64,000 nt of DNA, taken from the NCBI GenBank assembly GCA_900239685.1, contig OENT01000733.1:1-64000 (forward strand). Direction: 5' to 3'. Every line of letters begins with the position of its first letter. Position 1 is the stretch's first letter. Shown piece after piece: positions 21,438-34,000 of this stretch. Made by a program: the position numbers and the translations under genes. The notes beneath the pieces are model-generated. The model saw only the letters and a program-made list of their open reading frames with translations. It was not told the origin of the DNA and did no database searches. The DNA is from Rotaria macrura (Eukaryota; Rotifera; Eurotatoria; Philodinida; Philodinidae).

Positions 21438-23471
21438 TTAGTCGTGGCTATAAATGGAAGATATACTCATATCGCTGCTGATACTATGATACTTACTTAA
21501 ATTTTTTTGTACAGAAACTAGATTATTCTTGCCGAGACCATTCATCTCAATAAATACGCCGATGGTCATATTTGCAGTCAGTATTGCTTGGGAGTTGGGC
21601 CAAACTTTTGAATCCCAATGCCCTGATAAATTAACGTATTGAATCATTGTAGCTTTATCGCTGTCTGGTTGTAAGATAAATCGGCAGTTATTCGCTTGAT
21701 TATCAATCATCTCTCTAGTGATATTGCCGTATTCTAATATCCACTTATCGATGCGAGACATATTACAATCAGCTTGGCCATTATCAATCAAGTTCTTATC
21801 TTGAGCACGTGTTTCATTGGGAAGTACAGCATCTTCGATAGATAAAGCAGTTTGCAGCTGCTGGTCTGTAATCTGGGTTCCCATAAAATCAACGTGGTAT
21901 AGATTGGCATACGACATATCGGCGTTGGTTAAGTCAGCTTCTTTAAAGACACTATGCTTAAGATTACAACCATTGAACACCACACAAGACAAAAGAGCTT
22001 GAGTAAAATTGCTTTCAATGCATGTTGCTCCTTCAAAGTTTATTCCAGGCATAGACGCATTGTGAAAATCGGCAGAACCTAAAAGTTTTATGAAAAATAG
22101 ATTTCTACAAAATGAAGCGTGTGTCTTATGTGCATTACTCATAATGGCATGTGAAAAATGAACATTGGTTAATCTTGTATCCGAAAAATCAGCTTTATTC
22201 AACTGCGTAGATACAAACGTAATATTGTAGAGGACACCAGATGAGAATTTAACATTGAATAGTAGAGCTAATGTAAAGTTCACTAAATAGATTTTTGCTG
22301 ACGAAAATTGTACATTGCTGATTCGTGCTGATGTTAAATCAATATCGGACAGTGTTGCGTCAGAAAAGTCAACGTCATCGATGCTAGTTGATACAAAACA
22401 AACACTGTTAAACTGGGCGAATCGGAAGACAAGGTCGAGCAATTGAGAGGACGAAAAGTTGCAGTTGGAGAGCATTGCCCCAGTAAAATTGACGTTTATT
22501 AGGTTAGAGGACGAAAAATCAATATTGTTAAGTTTTGCAGATGCAAAGTTGACATTCACAAGTTGAGTGAATGAGAAATTGATATTGTTCAACAGAGTAT
22601 ATGAAAAATTGGCTTGGTTCAACTGCGTATTTAAAAAATTGATTTTCGAAAGTTGAGTGGAGGAAAAATTGACATTGTTGAAGGTTGTGTTGGAAAAATT
22701 GATATCTTTAAGATGATGGGATGAAAAGTTCACATCATAAAATTCAGAATTAGCGAAGTTGCTTTGTTCCATCTCGATATTTGTGAACGTGCTGTTCCAT
22801 AAAAAGATACCAGTAAACGATAAATTGTGTATTTTCTTCTTGTTGATTGCTAAATCTCGAAAAACTAAATTACGAAGTTCTGCTGTAGAGAGATCCAGTG
22901 AAGAATGATTTTCTCCCATAGTAAGAAGTTTGGTTTCATACAGAAATCGAATAATTTGAATATTATGTTGTGCATCTAGTTGATGGAAAACAGTCAAAGT
23001 TTTGGCTCGTGCAATAGTAGCCATGAATTTATTAGCGGTGATGGAACCATTATTTTTTTCCAGTAATTTCGCCATGTCTTTGATATATGCTACTAATAAT
23101 TCTTCTTGATACCGAGCGGTTGCCAATTTTAGCTGAAGATTCTCTTCTTGCCTACGCTGTTCTCTCGATTCGTTTAAATCGTCAAGTCGTTGTTCTCGAG
23201 CCACTTTTTGTTGATGAAAAGTAGTGACAACAGTAAATACACCTAACACAACAGGGACAATTAACGTGGATACGAATTGAAGTATATGTTTTGCTCGAAA
23301 AGACTGACCGCTACGATGAGTGTGACGTTTTTTCTTGCCTTTTGTTGCTGGATTTTGAAATTCCATCTTGTTTTTTGATTGCCCCAGTAAGTTCATTCCA
23401 GTCAGAATGCTATTGTCGAGAATAGTATACTTACCATAGTATGTCCTGTACGAAACGTGTTTTATTAACAA
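21438..23471 (-). CDS. Membrane-anchored pentapeptide-repeat protein
   Basis: The 677-codon frame has a basic N-terminal segment (KGKKKRHTHR), one hydrophobic helix at about residues 63-85 (LIVPVVLGVFTVVTTF) and a charged coiled-coil-like stretch at about 88-140. From roughly 190 to 545 it carries a long run of pentapeptide repeats of the form NVNFSSxxLxNINFS, with Phe or Leu at the central position every five residues. That predicts a right-handed quadrilateral beta-helix. A C-terminal domain follows with NLSGHWDSKVWPNS. Pentapeptide repeats are mainly bacterial; membrane-anchored versions are expanded in bdelloids, consistent with old horizontal transfer (inference). A good start is Met36 (ATG at 23366); the upstream part contains GGTAAGT, so it may be an intron or 5' leader. 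The role is unknown. Confidence 0.85.
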   Translation of the reverse strand: MLIKHVSYRTYYGKYTILDNSILTGMNLLGQSKNKMEFQNPATKGKKKRHTHRSGQSFRAKHILQFVSTLIVPVVLGVFTVVTTFHQQKVAREQRLDDLNESREQRRQEENLQLKLATARYQEELLVAYIKDMAKLLEKNNGSITANKFMATIARAKTLTVFHQLDAQHNIQIIRFLYETKLLTMGENHSSLDLSTAELRNLVFRDLAINKKKIHNLSFTGIFLWNSTFTNIEMEQSNFANSEFYDVNFSSHHLKDINFSNTTFNNVNFSSTQLSKINFLNTQLNQANFSYTLLNNINFSFTQLVNVNFASAKLNNIDFSSSNLINVNFTGAMLSNCNFSSSQLLDLVFRFAQFNSVCFVSTSIDDVDFSDATLSDIDLTSARISNVQFSSAKIYLVNFTLALLFNVKFSSGVLYNITFVSTQLNKADFSDTRLTNVHFSHAIMSNAHKTHASFCRNLFFIKLLGSADFHNASMPGINFEGATCIESNFTQALLSCVVFNGCNLKHSVFKEADLTNADMSYANLYHVDFMGTQITDQQLQTALSIEDAVLPNETRAQDKNLIDNGQADCNMSRIDKWILEYGNITREMIDNQANNCRFILQPDSDKATMIQYVNLSGHWDSKVWPNSQAILTANMTIGVFIEMNGLGKNNLVSVQKNLSKYHSISSDMSISSIYSHD

Positions 23472-25136
23472 AAGATAGCTATGACTAGTAAATATATAAC
23501 TTCATGCTATTTAAATTGTAACTCAACTGCATTCCAAACCCTTACTGTAATTCTCACGCTGATAGATGAAGTGAAACATGCGCGATTGATTTCATATATT
23601 TGTTTTCTATAGAAGCCTATATCATCAACATTATCCAAGGTGCAGAAAGATTAGAAACAGTAAATCTGAAACTGTAATTATTTAAAATACGTGATCATCA
23701 TTGTGCTTCTAAAGGCATTCTACCAAACATATCTATTTTCAAACTAAGTGTTCGGAAAAGAAATTTAATCTGTATGTTTGTGACAATAACTCGTTCGTTC
23801 TGTTTTATTTTTATCATATTCATCGATCAATGTCTTTATGATCTGGCAAACGTTTTCCAAGCATACTGCTTAACTGCCGATACTAGACAAAAATTGTTAT
23901 ATTACTGCTAAAGATGAAATGAAAACTAGAGGTTCGAGTACAGCAAGGGTGTAGTTTGAGTGTAGTTACGGATACAAGTTAAGACAAAATTCATAATACA
24001 TGCCCATACCATTAAAAATCGTTTTCTAGGTGACTAGTTATGAAATTGTTGGGATATCAGAGATTCAGGCAGACTATCGATTTCATCAGGATAGAGGCAA
24101 GTCATCATTTTCGAGCTCTCGTAGTCTAGACTTTTTGTTTGCTTGCATTAGTTGAAAAAATATTCAATGAAATCTTCAGTTATTCAATATGAGCTATATA
24201 GTCTTTAATAGATGGAACTGCACACTTCGCTTATACAATGCTGCAGAAATCACATTTGACCATTTCAATGCGCTAGAAACAAAAACTGTACAATATAACT
24301 AGCTTGTAACTACATGATTTATTCTTCAAATCTGTATTTACTTTTACTATTTTTACTGTATAATAAATTGTCTTGATTTTTCCTTTTCAACTAATTATCA
24401 TTTACTGACTTCATGAATATTGCAAACAATCATCTGACCTCGATGAGCATGATTTTCATGTATCCTTTATTCCGTCGTCTTAAATGATTCTCATTGTGAA
24501 ATTATTAAAAAAATCCATTATGAGAACATGATATCTGTTACTTTCCAACCGTCCCCATCGTATGAAAATGTATCCGAAACCCATTAGCGAATAGAGAATA
24601 AAAAACGTTGACGATTCGTATCAACTTAATTCTCATGCTCAGTGAGAAAATCATTATCTTAATTCGAAATTCTACTGGTATTTTCCGACATCGATCGGGG
24701 TATTTGATATTTTTTCACCTAGCAAATTCACTTTGAGTCCAAGATTTGTCCTATTGAAATATCTATAGCTTGCACGCATAATCACAGAGAAAAATGAAGA
24801 TTTATGAAAAGTTACGTTCTTCTTTTAGAGTTGTCGAAATATATTCACCAAGAAATCGTGACATTTAATTTTTAAATATTCTATGTTGCTTGGTTGAAAT
24901 GTATTAGTTGCTGAGCACCGAAAATAAATGATTTATTTAGGATAAGTCTGCCTGACTCGTGAAGAATAAATTCACAGTATTTCAATCGATCGCCACCATT
25001 TTTTTATACTTTATCATACTTTGGAGCCACATGCACGTCATCCAGAGAAGCACGAAAAAGTACCATGGAAATTTCGATATGATCTTGATTAGTACAACTA
25101 CATCTTAGCTCATTACTATTCGAGTTTTTACGACAT
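23472..25136. other. Intergenic, 1.7 kb
   Basis: AT-rich, with no frame above about 60 codons that shows domain features. It contains the presumed promoter of the pentapeptide gene. No structured repeat was noticed. Confidence 0.45.
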
Positions 25137-25550
25137 TCAGCACAAGGAATATATTGATGTGATTTTGGGATCCTTGCTGTTCGCCAATGTGACTTTTGCC
25201 AATATTAGCGACACACAGGAAAACGAGGACAGATATTGTCGAAAGTCTTTGAGTTTCTCTGAAGATATCGAAATCTTTTCGAAAAAAGTACCAAAATTGT
25301 TGTACAGTGTCATGAGGGATGACAAAAATCGTATCGGCAAAATTCAGGCTACTCGAACTTATGTCCCTATCTGACTATAGTACGATTGAATATTGGCTTT
25401 TTCACGGATGTAGTAAATACAATTAACATGCGTTGTTACATATCGGTTAGAATCCTCGTGTTCCTAATTGCAAAGGTTTGCTTGGAAGTGGCTTCTATTT
25501 AGCTGAAAGTTCTTTAAAATCAAGAGTAGCTCGAGTTTCGTCAATATGAC
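25137..25550 (+). pseudogene. Relic of a PARP-type catalytic domain
   Basis: The frame ending at 25374 closes with DKNRIGKIQATRTYVP. In a neighbouring frame there follow EYWLFHGCSKYN and, after two in-frame stops, NPRVPNCKGLLGSGFYLAES. Together these match the order of PARP catalytic elements: the pre-loop segment, the H-G of the NAD-binding HGT motif, and the GxGxYxA loop before the second nicotinamide contact. Frame changes and TAA/TAG/TGA stops break it, and the downstream half is not visible. It is best read as a decayed copy or a severed exon of a PARP-like protein. No intact relative lies in the window. Confidence 0.5.
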
Positions 25551-28093
25551 TTTTATTACTATTCATGATACTGCATAACATTTTTTTGTACTTCTTTCCG
25601 AAAACTTTCGCTATCAGTTGAGAAACTCAAAGTCTTTCGATCATGCACCTAACAGAGACCGAAACGAATAGAAAAATCTCAATTCGATTCGACTCACACA
25701 TAACAGAAGATTACATAATTGTTCATAGAGCGTGTGTGCAGCCATTATCAGTTAGCTTCATCTGTCTCGAAGGACCGTATTCCACAAAGAATAATCATAA
25801 TATTAAAAACAGATTCCACAAGAAAAAGTAATTTCATAACAAAAAAGAGATTAAGCATGGGTGCACCTAAAGATTCTAATCAAAGGGAAAGAACTATCTT
25901 GTCTATTTTCCAAACTGGACTTCCATTCCACTTGTACTTACATTTCGTTCAATTTTCTGAGAATGCTGAGATCTTCCTGTTATTGCAAAGGTTTTAGTGT
26001 CAATACCAGGGTTTTTTTATCTATGAGTTACTTTTTGACATAATTTGCAACTAGAACTGAGATCTTTTAGGATTTCGCAGCTTGCTTTGAATTCCGTAAG
26101 ATCCCGATGATTTTCTCTAAAGTTTTCACAAATACTAGCCACTGTGGGAGCTGTTGCCTTGCATTTGGGTTCCACAGAATTCGTCTGAACTATTTAGTAA
26201 ACATATGGCATTTCAAAAGCCATAAAATCTCAGCTTTTACCCATTGATTCTATCAGGAAGAAACTGCGAACGCACTTGTAAACAGCTGAACAATATTAAA
26301 TCTATACAGAAACGAATAGCAATGAAATAAACATGAAATGTAGTGGAAATAGAAATATCAATCACTGTTACTTTCGATTGAGCTAATAAAGAGATTGTTT
26401 TTCATTATCGAGAGGTCAAAATCGAACTTCTTCGCATGACATTTTGTCTAGCAGTGATGAACTGCCACCCGGTGGTAGTATTGCTGCAACGTGTTACAAC
26501 GACACGATACATAAAGCGAAAAATATTTGAAAAAGACACTCAGTGCTGCGATTCGGAAGTGGAACCGAATGCACACTTCGGATTCGATCCGATTCGACCT
26601 ACTTTTCCAAAATGTCAATTCGATTCGTTTTCGGTCTCTGGCACCTACCCTCGTTTTCCTACGATTTTGCCAATATTGGCGATAGTTTTGTAGGCGAGCA
26701 GTGGGAATGCGGTTGCCACTCTAAGTATATAAAAATAGCTTTAAGATCAGTCAGCAATTTAATCCATCGACACCCCGATTCAAATATAAATATGATGTTC
26801 AATAGAAAAACTTATTTCTGATTGGCATGAGGTGACTTCTTGAATCGTTCTTAGTTATATGAATAAATAACGCATTATTCATATGAAAATCCGTTTACAC
26901 TTATTTTGTATTAATGGGTTTCAACTAAAGGAAATAAGTAGTACGAGGCAGAAAGTCGTTTACAGCAAGCCTTAGAGACATAATCTGATCATAAATCTAT
27001 CCCAAGGTCTCCGATAAAGAAAACTAACAACAAATTGAGGTTTTAAATTATTTTTTCCTGCCTCTTAAACATGCATGATTTTACATTTGGAGTTAATTTA
27101 ATCTTTTCCATTGCCGGCAGGTTTTCCAACATTTCTCTGAAATAAAGAATAATATTTAGCAAACAATAAACAACTTCCATGCTCTTTCTGACAACAACGC
27201 AGTTCCTCGCTGAATAGAATGAAAGATGCGGACACTTTTGGTACATCGAGAATGGATCTGAGTGTAAGTTAACAGAAGATGAAAACTCATCCGATGATGT
27301 CACTACTGCTTTGATTAATATTCGTGGTACTTATGATGATTTCTTATTATTGAATTATGGCTACGTAAAAAAACAACATTCCATCCACTTCGAATCATGC
27401 GTTGTTGATGTCGTCCTTTTCTTTTATGGCAGTAATCGTTTTATTTGCATAACGAAACAAAGTCAAACATGTGGCAGATTTCTTTTCACTATTTGATGTG
27501 TGTAGCAGAAAATAAAACGCGCACATTTCTTGTTACCTCTCAGAACATTTCATCCAATAAAATTGAAGTAGAAAAAAGATCGTTTGCTCACTGATTTTTT
27601 TTCTACTGGTGAAAGTACATGTGAAGGAGAGAATTGTATAAAATAAGTATTGCGGGATGAAAGATTCTTATTCGACTGAAATTTTTGAGCAGTCAACGTG
27701 TTTAGATTTTGAAAGTATGCCTTCATTTATTTCAATATGTGCATATATTACCATGGGTTTGATTATGAAAACATCATACTATAACGGTCCCAATGGATTA
27801 GATTTCATACGTGATAGCTAACGGTCCCTCACTAGATATATACATATTTACACCTGGTAACGTCGTTGCTTTTTTCCTTGTCTTTCATTCTCTCCCGTTC
27901 TCTCTCATGTTTGCGTAGTTGAATATGCACTTTACATGTATTCGACGTGACTATATGATATGAAGCTTGAGAATAAAATGTAATACTACATACCATGCAA
28001 GGAGTGTCACATGATCATTATCATCGCTATTACCTACAAAGCAATTTAATATTAGGCTCTCTTTTACAGGCAAATTTCTATTATAGACAAACT
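25551..28093. other. Intergenic, 2.5 kb
   Basis: No gene is supported. A segment at about 27783-27930 shares GCTAACGGTCCC-type words and a CT-rich block with 52634-52795, suggesting old LTR or other repeat fragments. The last few hundred bases should contain the promoter of the RNF213-like gene. Confidence 0.4.
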
Positions 28094-31000
28094 ATGTCTA
28101 CAACAGTGATGACCACTGATGAAGAGTATGATAAAGAAGATTCATCCGATGATGACTTTTCAACAGCACGTGCCTCCATCAATTTAAGTGATGCGGCTGT
28201 TTTAGTTCCGATTTCATTATACGTTTGGCGCCGCACAGATACCACTGAAAAATGGAAAATTCAAGCAAATTTCGGCAATAATCTGACGCATACTTTCACT
28301 GCTAATACATCTCTCTCTGGTTTCATGACTAGTTCAGTAAGTTCATTCGACTTTAAAATTATACTTTTAACTTCAATGATACCCATGTTCATCGATTCTG
28401 AGTTTGACATCTAGTTAATCAACTTGGATCACAAAAATATAATTTCCCTGAAAAACAATCGAGTTTATTTATAGAAAGATGACTCGATGATAAATCGCTC
28501 TTGGTACATTCCTGAATTAACAAACACTACCAAGTATTTTATTCAGAAATTGACATACAATTGTCTGAAAAGCAAAATCTCGAGGAATCTTCTATAGAAA
28601 CACTTGACTAAGAAAAATAATACGTTCTTAGAAGAAAATGATTTTCGTATTTGAGATCTGTTTGTATCCTTTAAAATGCAAATGGCTTATGCATGCAGAA
28701 CAAAATTGTTATCTTCGTTTCTCAAACGGTACTTTTGCCGAATTAGAATTCATCAAACTATGAATATCAGTATTGAGAAAATGGAATTCGTTCTACATTT
28801 TTATCAATAATCTATTATTTGCTGTCATTGAGTAATCACTTGTTGAGTATCACCAGAAATAGTTGTACTCCAAGGTATAAAAGTTGTAGTTCAATGGAGA
28901 CAATTCGATAGTATGCGACACATTCTGGTATATCATGTACTTAAAATAAGCAGCTAGTTGAAAAATAATTTTTGAAGTCATATTGTCGTGTTATTTACAC
29001 AGTGACAACTTGTCTCAAATGAAATTCTTGAATTTTTGTAAGATTAAACAGATATCAGAAAAAAGTTCGTTTGAATAATTTTCATTCTTACTAAACTATA
29101 CACATGAAACTATTTGACAATCTTGTTTTGTGCCATTCAAATATATATATATATTTGACGATGATAGTGAATGAAAATAGTAAAAGTGAAATTTTCTCGA
29201 CTCCACCGTCCCGTCCTATCATTATCTGACCATAGCAAGTAGTAATAAATTTCACCTTCTAATGAATATGTAAGTTCACCATTGCAGCAACACATGAGCT
29301 CTGCTGATAAGCTTTGTTTGTCGTTTAGACGAAAAAATCTAACAATGAACACATTCCAGTTTTATACCATCTACGATTGCAAATTCATGTGAATGAACAG
29401 GGAGAAATTTATCTCAAACGCAAAAGAAAACTTTATTTGATTAGTACCTATCAACTACAAATATCTCAGTCATCGTCATTCGTAGGTCCTCGCCGGTATT
29501 CTGACAACAGAAGTCATTTTTTCATAGCTAATTCATTAGTGCCAAATCAATTTCTGTTCGACCTGCATTTTGAAAATAGTTTTTATGTATCACGAGCTCC
29601 TGGTATGAAAACATTCTTCACAGTATCGATCTCTAAATATAACTTGATATTTTCTTTTCAGGTAGAGACATACCATTCTGGAATCATTTGTGTTTATTTA
29701 CTTACTTTTTCATTAGAAATAAATCATATGATATGTTCGATTCCTTCATAGAGCAATTTACCACTGTCATAAACGAAGAGCAACGAAATCTGTCTAATGA
29801 AGATTTGCATGAATTCTTTGTGGATTGTCTCAACTATTATTCATCAATCCAAAATATTGTTCTACAAGATATGCATGCATTGAAAATTCTTGTTCGTATG
29901 ATGGCTTCTGTGTCCATTAATCGATACAACATGATTAATGGAAGCGATGTAACACAATCGTTTACTTCTATTGTTCTACAAGTTTTTATAGACAAACTTC
30001 CGGATGTCTGGGTGGAAGCTGTTAATTCTGAATGGCAATCATTTTGTCATGGTCTAGCAACACTAGTTTGTATTAAAGTATATCATCAGAAATCTGAAGA
30101 TAGAATGAATTTTTCATTGAATTCATTCATGATGATTCCTGACGGAACGCGACGACAAGAATTTATTTTTCAACTAGTTAATCTACTCAATAGTTTAAGA
30201 TGTACTTTGGTACAAAATCAAGATGAGATCCTTTTTGGTTTGATTGATTTAAATCACCTTTGTTTGGAACATCTTCAAGTGACTAGTTCTCTTTCAAAAT
30301 ACATAACATACGTCATAAAAATCCTTGAATCTTATAAAGATGATGAGAATCTATTACGAACAAATATAAACACTCAGCTTAGTAAACTTCTACGAGAAGA
30401 ACATTTTACAAGTAAGAACCAAAAACCAAAACATGTGTATAAAGGTATTTTCTCGATTTTATTTTAGTGAATCTTCATGATATTGTATTCATTTTAAGTT
30501 TATTCAAAAATGAAACGAGCAAAACAGATGATAGAATTATGAAATCTGCGACTCAAAAGATTCAAATCATATGTGAAACTAATCCTAATATGAAACAAAT
30601 CTTTCAGGCTTATTTGGATCACAAAAATTTAAATATTTCGATTGATGATATTCCGTTCATTTATGATATCATCTTCTGCTATTACAATCCATTTCTATTA
30701 CAAGGTATCGATCGTCAACAATATATTTTACGTACTATTAACCGCCGAGAAAATCAAGTAATCGATTATTTTATTCTATGGTTTAAATATTTCCTATGTC
30801 GATCTAATCCTGATTGGACGCATTATTCTAAATTACTTCATCAATGGACGGAATGTTTTGTCGATAGTGCAGATTTGTTCAAAGAGATTATCAAACAAAC
30901 AGATAAGCTTATTGAACTTTGGACACAAGTCGAGCCTGCCAACGATCAACGTTTAGTTTTCTTCGTGAAACATATAGTAATACAGTGTTTTCGGCATGGT

Positions 31001-34000
31001 AAAATTTGTCTCTTAATTTGATATTTTCGCTAGAAATTTCCTCATTTCATAAGTCGATAGACAATTAGATGTTACATTTGGTCAGTACTGATTTTTAAAT
31101 AATAAAAGCACATTATAGTTTCGTAATATATGTAGAGCAGGAAATTCTCATACCGAATGCGATATTTTTGTTTCGATACTATTTCTATCATACAGATTCG
31201 TATTACAAGAGTATTACAGCTAGGTAGTTTGTTATAGATTAGTAGACAAGAGATGTAAAGTGTGCGCGTTGAACAGATGCAAATTATTTTTATGTCAAAC
31301 GAATACAAATGCATATAGTAGATAATCGATTCATATATGTGCTAGTCTAATTATTATTTTTTTGTTCATTCTAGGAGATATTTACGATTTATTGAATGAT
31401 GTTCTATTATCAGTCCAAAATAAAAAATTTATCGACGCTTTCAAACAGAAATTTCTCGCCGAAAAGTTGAAGCCCAATATCTGCTATTGCAAAGACATGA
31501 ACAATTATAAAAATCCATTATTTCACTTAATACAAAGCAATAGAAAACAACACGGACAAAATGTAATGATCAAAGAATTGATTTCTCTTGCTACATCATT
31601 GGTGGAAATCAATGATAATGATACCATAAATGATACATTCTATCATCCATCTTATAGCACTTTTACATATACTATTCTATTCGATCCATTCCTCGAATCA
31701 CTTCCAATTCACAAGCAAATAGTTCAACGATTGTCCATACAATTAGACAAATGGGAAAAAGGTGCGTTCGCTTTAGAATTACGAACATGGAAAAATTTTA
31801 CAGTAGTACAAACATCTGTTGTCTGTGAAATATGGTCGTTAGTAGTTCAGAAATTAAAAAAAGATTATAAATTTGATGTACTCTTCGATTTCTGGTATCG
31901 AGATATGATTAATAAACTGGAAATCAGACAAAAAATAATGATCTGTCTTGACATTTACTGTCAACAAGCATTTGATAAGGATAAATATGATGTATTAATT
32001 AAAGAATTTGATGATCGTTTGGAACAAGAAATCGTTCTATCTATCCAAATACCAGTTGATCTAATGGATATTGTTTCATTCGCTGAAAAACTCAATCCAT
32101 ATACACATGTGCTCAGTTGGCGAGCTTTTCTTCAGCAAAAAACAACAACTGAAACGAATACATCGAGTAAGATTTCTACAATAGAAGATTATTAAATTAA
32201 GTTCTATTTTATTTTCAATAGCTGTGAAAGTATCGTTGACACAGCAGTTAGATACGAGCAATGAAAAAGGAATTGCTACTAGTTTGGTAACATCGGGTAA
32301 GCCTTCAATATGACGAGTACAGTTCGAATATAGAGTACTTGCCATATTATCTTTATAGAAATATTTCTTGATCTCATGGACGATGGATCTGTAAGCAAGA
32401 TAAATGAATCGATGAGCAACCGATGCATAGATATTCTTCGTCAAAGTGTTCAGATTTTTGAACAATATCATGCTATGTTACAAAACATATGCAGTCATAT
32501 GAACAAACTTCCAATTCAACAAATAATTAGTTTTTTTCCCGAGACAGAACAAGCTGAGCATGATATTCAATTGCTAGGACAATTATTTGATCCGGTAGTA
32601 AAATCACAACTACTTTCAATTGTTACGTTTTGGAAAAATCGTTCTCAAATAAATTATATTTGTGCCGGTTTCAAAACTATGACTGCTCATGTTTCGGCGA
32701 TCTGTGATTTAACATTCATAGATAAGGTTTCTAGTATTAACGAGCAAACATCTGGTGAAGAATGCCTTATGCTATATAAACACTATCAAGATCAAATAGA
32801 AAAGTTATGTTCCGAACGTATTTGCACACTTGCCTCGTATTATTGTGTATCGAAAGATCTTTTTGACTTTATTCACTCACTTAGAACTGATGATGTTTAC
32901 AATATGCAAGAAGCTGTCAACGACTGGGATGAGACGTTGGTGAACACAAAAACAATCTTCGACTTTGCAATTGTTAAGAATTTTATTGATCGTGCATATG
33001 CAGATATGAATGCTAAACGTCAAATATTGAATAGTACTTCAATTTATCTTGATGATGTGCTTGCTAGCTTTAATGAAGTATGGAAAAATAATCAATTTAA
33101 TGATCTACTCAAATGTTTAGAATCATCTTCATATGCATTGTCAACAATTAAGCGCGTCTATTTCGAAGTAACTGATAAAGAAAAATCAAAACGACGTCGT
33201 ATAGCAGAAATTTTGAAAAATTCTTCGATCTATTTTGTGCGCATTGACGATCACACGACAGCATTTGATATTCATGTAGAACATCCAACTCAAACTATGA
33301 CTACAAATGATGAGAACAAACAAAAACAAATAACATTTGTTCATCTAGGTGAACTTCGTGATCGTGCACGTCTGATGGAATATTCAAATCATTTCAAGAA
33401 AGTGAATGTATTCGATACAAAAAATAAATATGAAAACTTGAACTTACGCAGTTTTATTCAATTGGTCGATATTGTTGAATCAACTCTTGAAATTCTAACA
33501 GCTTTGTATACGGCAGGTCATCCATTCGTATCCACATTTCATGAATCTCTTAAGATGTTTTCATGTATCGATGGAGTATACGATGATTTACAACAGAATA
33601 ATATCATGTTGAATCGTTTACTTGAAGATTGGGAAAAGAAATTGTGTGATATTTACCAGCAACACATCACTTTGTCGTATTTTATAGGTGATCAATTCTG
33701 GCTAATTGAAGATTATATCAAAAATCGATCATCGTATTCTCATCCAGGTTATCATCTTCTCAAATTCATTGACATCGATGCAAGTTCATTACCTCACTCA
33801 CATAATCAACAACAGGAACCTGATGATAGATTAGAGAATCTTGCACGTTGGCTTCCAAGACAGCAAACACTTGCTTTCCGAGAAGAAAAAGATCCCCGAA
33901 TAAAAAAATGTCTTCTTATTGAAACAACCCATGAAGGAATACTTCGTTCTATTCTTTCTCTCTTTTCATTCACAACAACTCCAGTTAAAGTTCATCGTAT

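Noticed and set aside
29137..29352. Minus-strand frame with LLWSDNDRTGRWSRENFTF
   Set aside because: It overlaps intron 1 and the start of exon 2 of the RNF213-like model and has no recognised domain.
30445..30467. 23-nt intron between two RNF213-like frames
   Set aside because: A better donor (GTAAGA at 30412) gives a 56-nt intron with matching phase.
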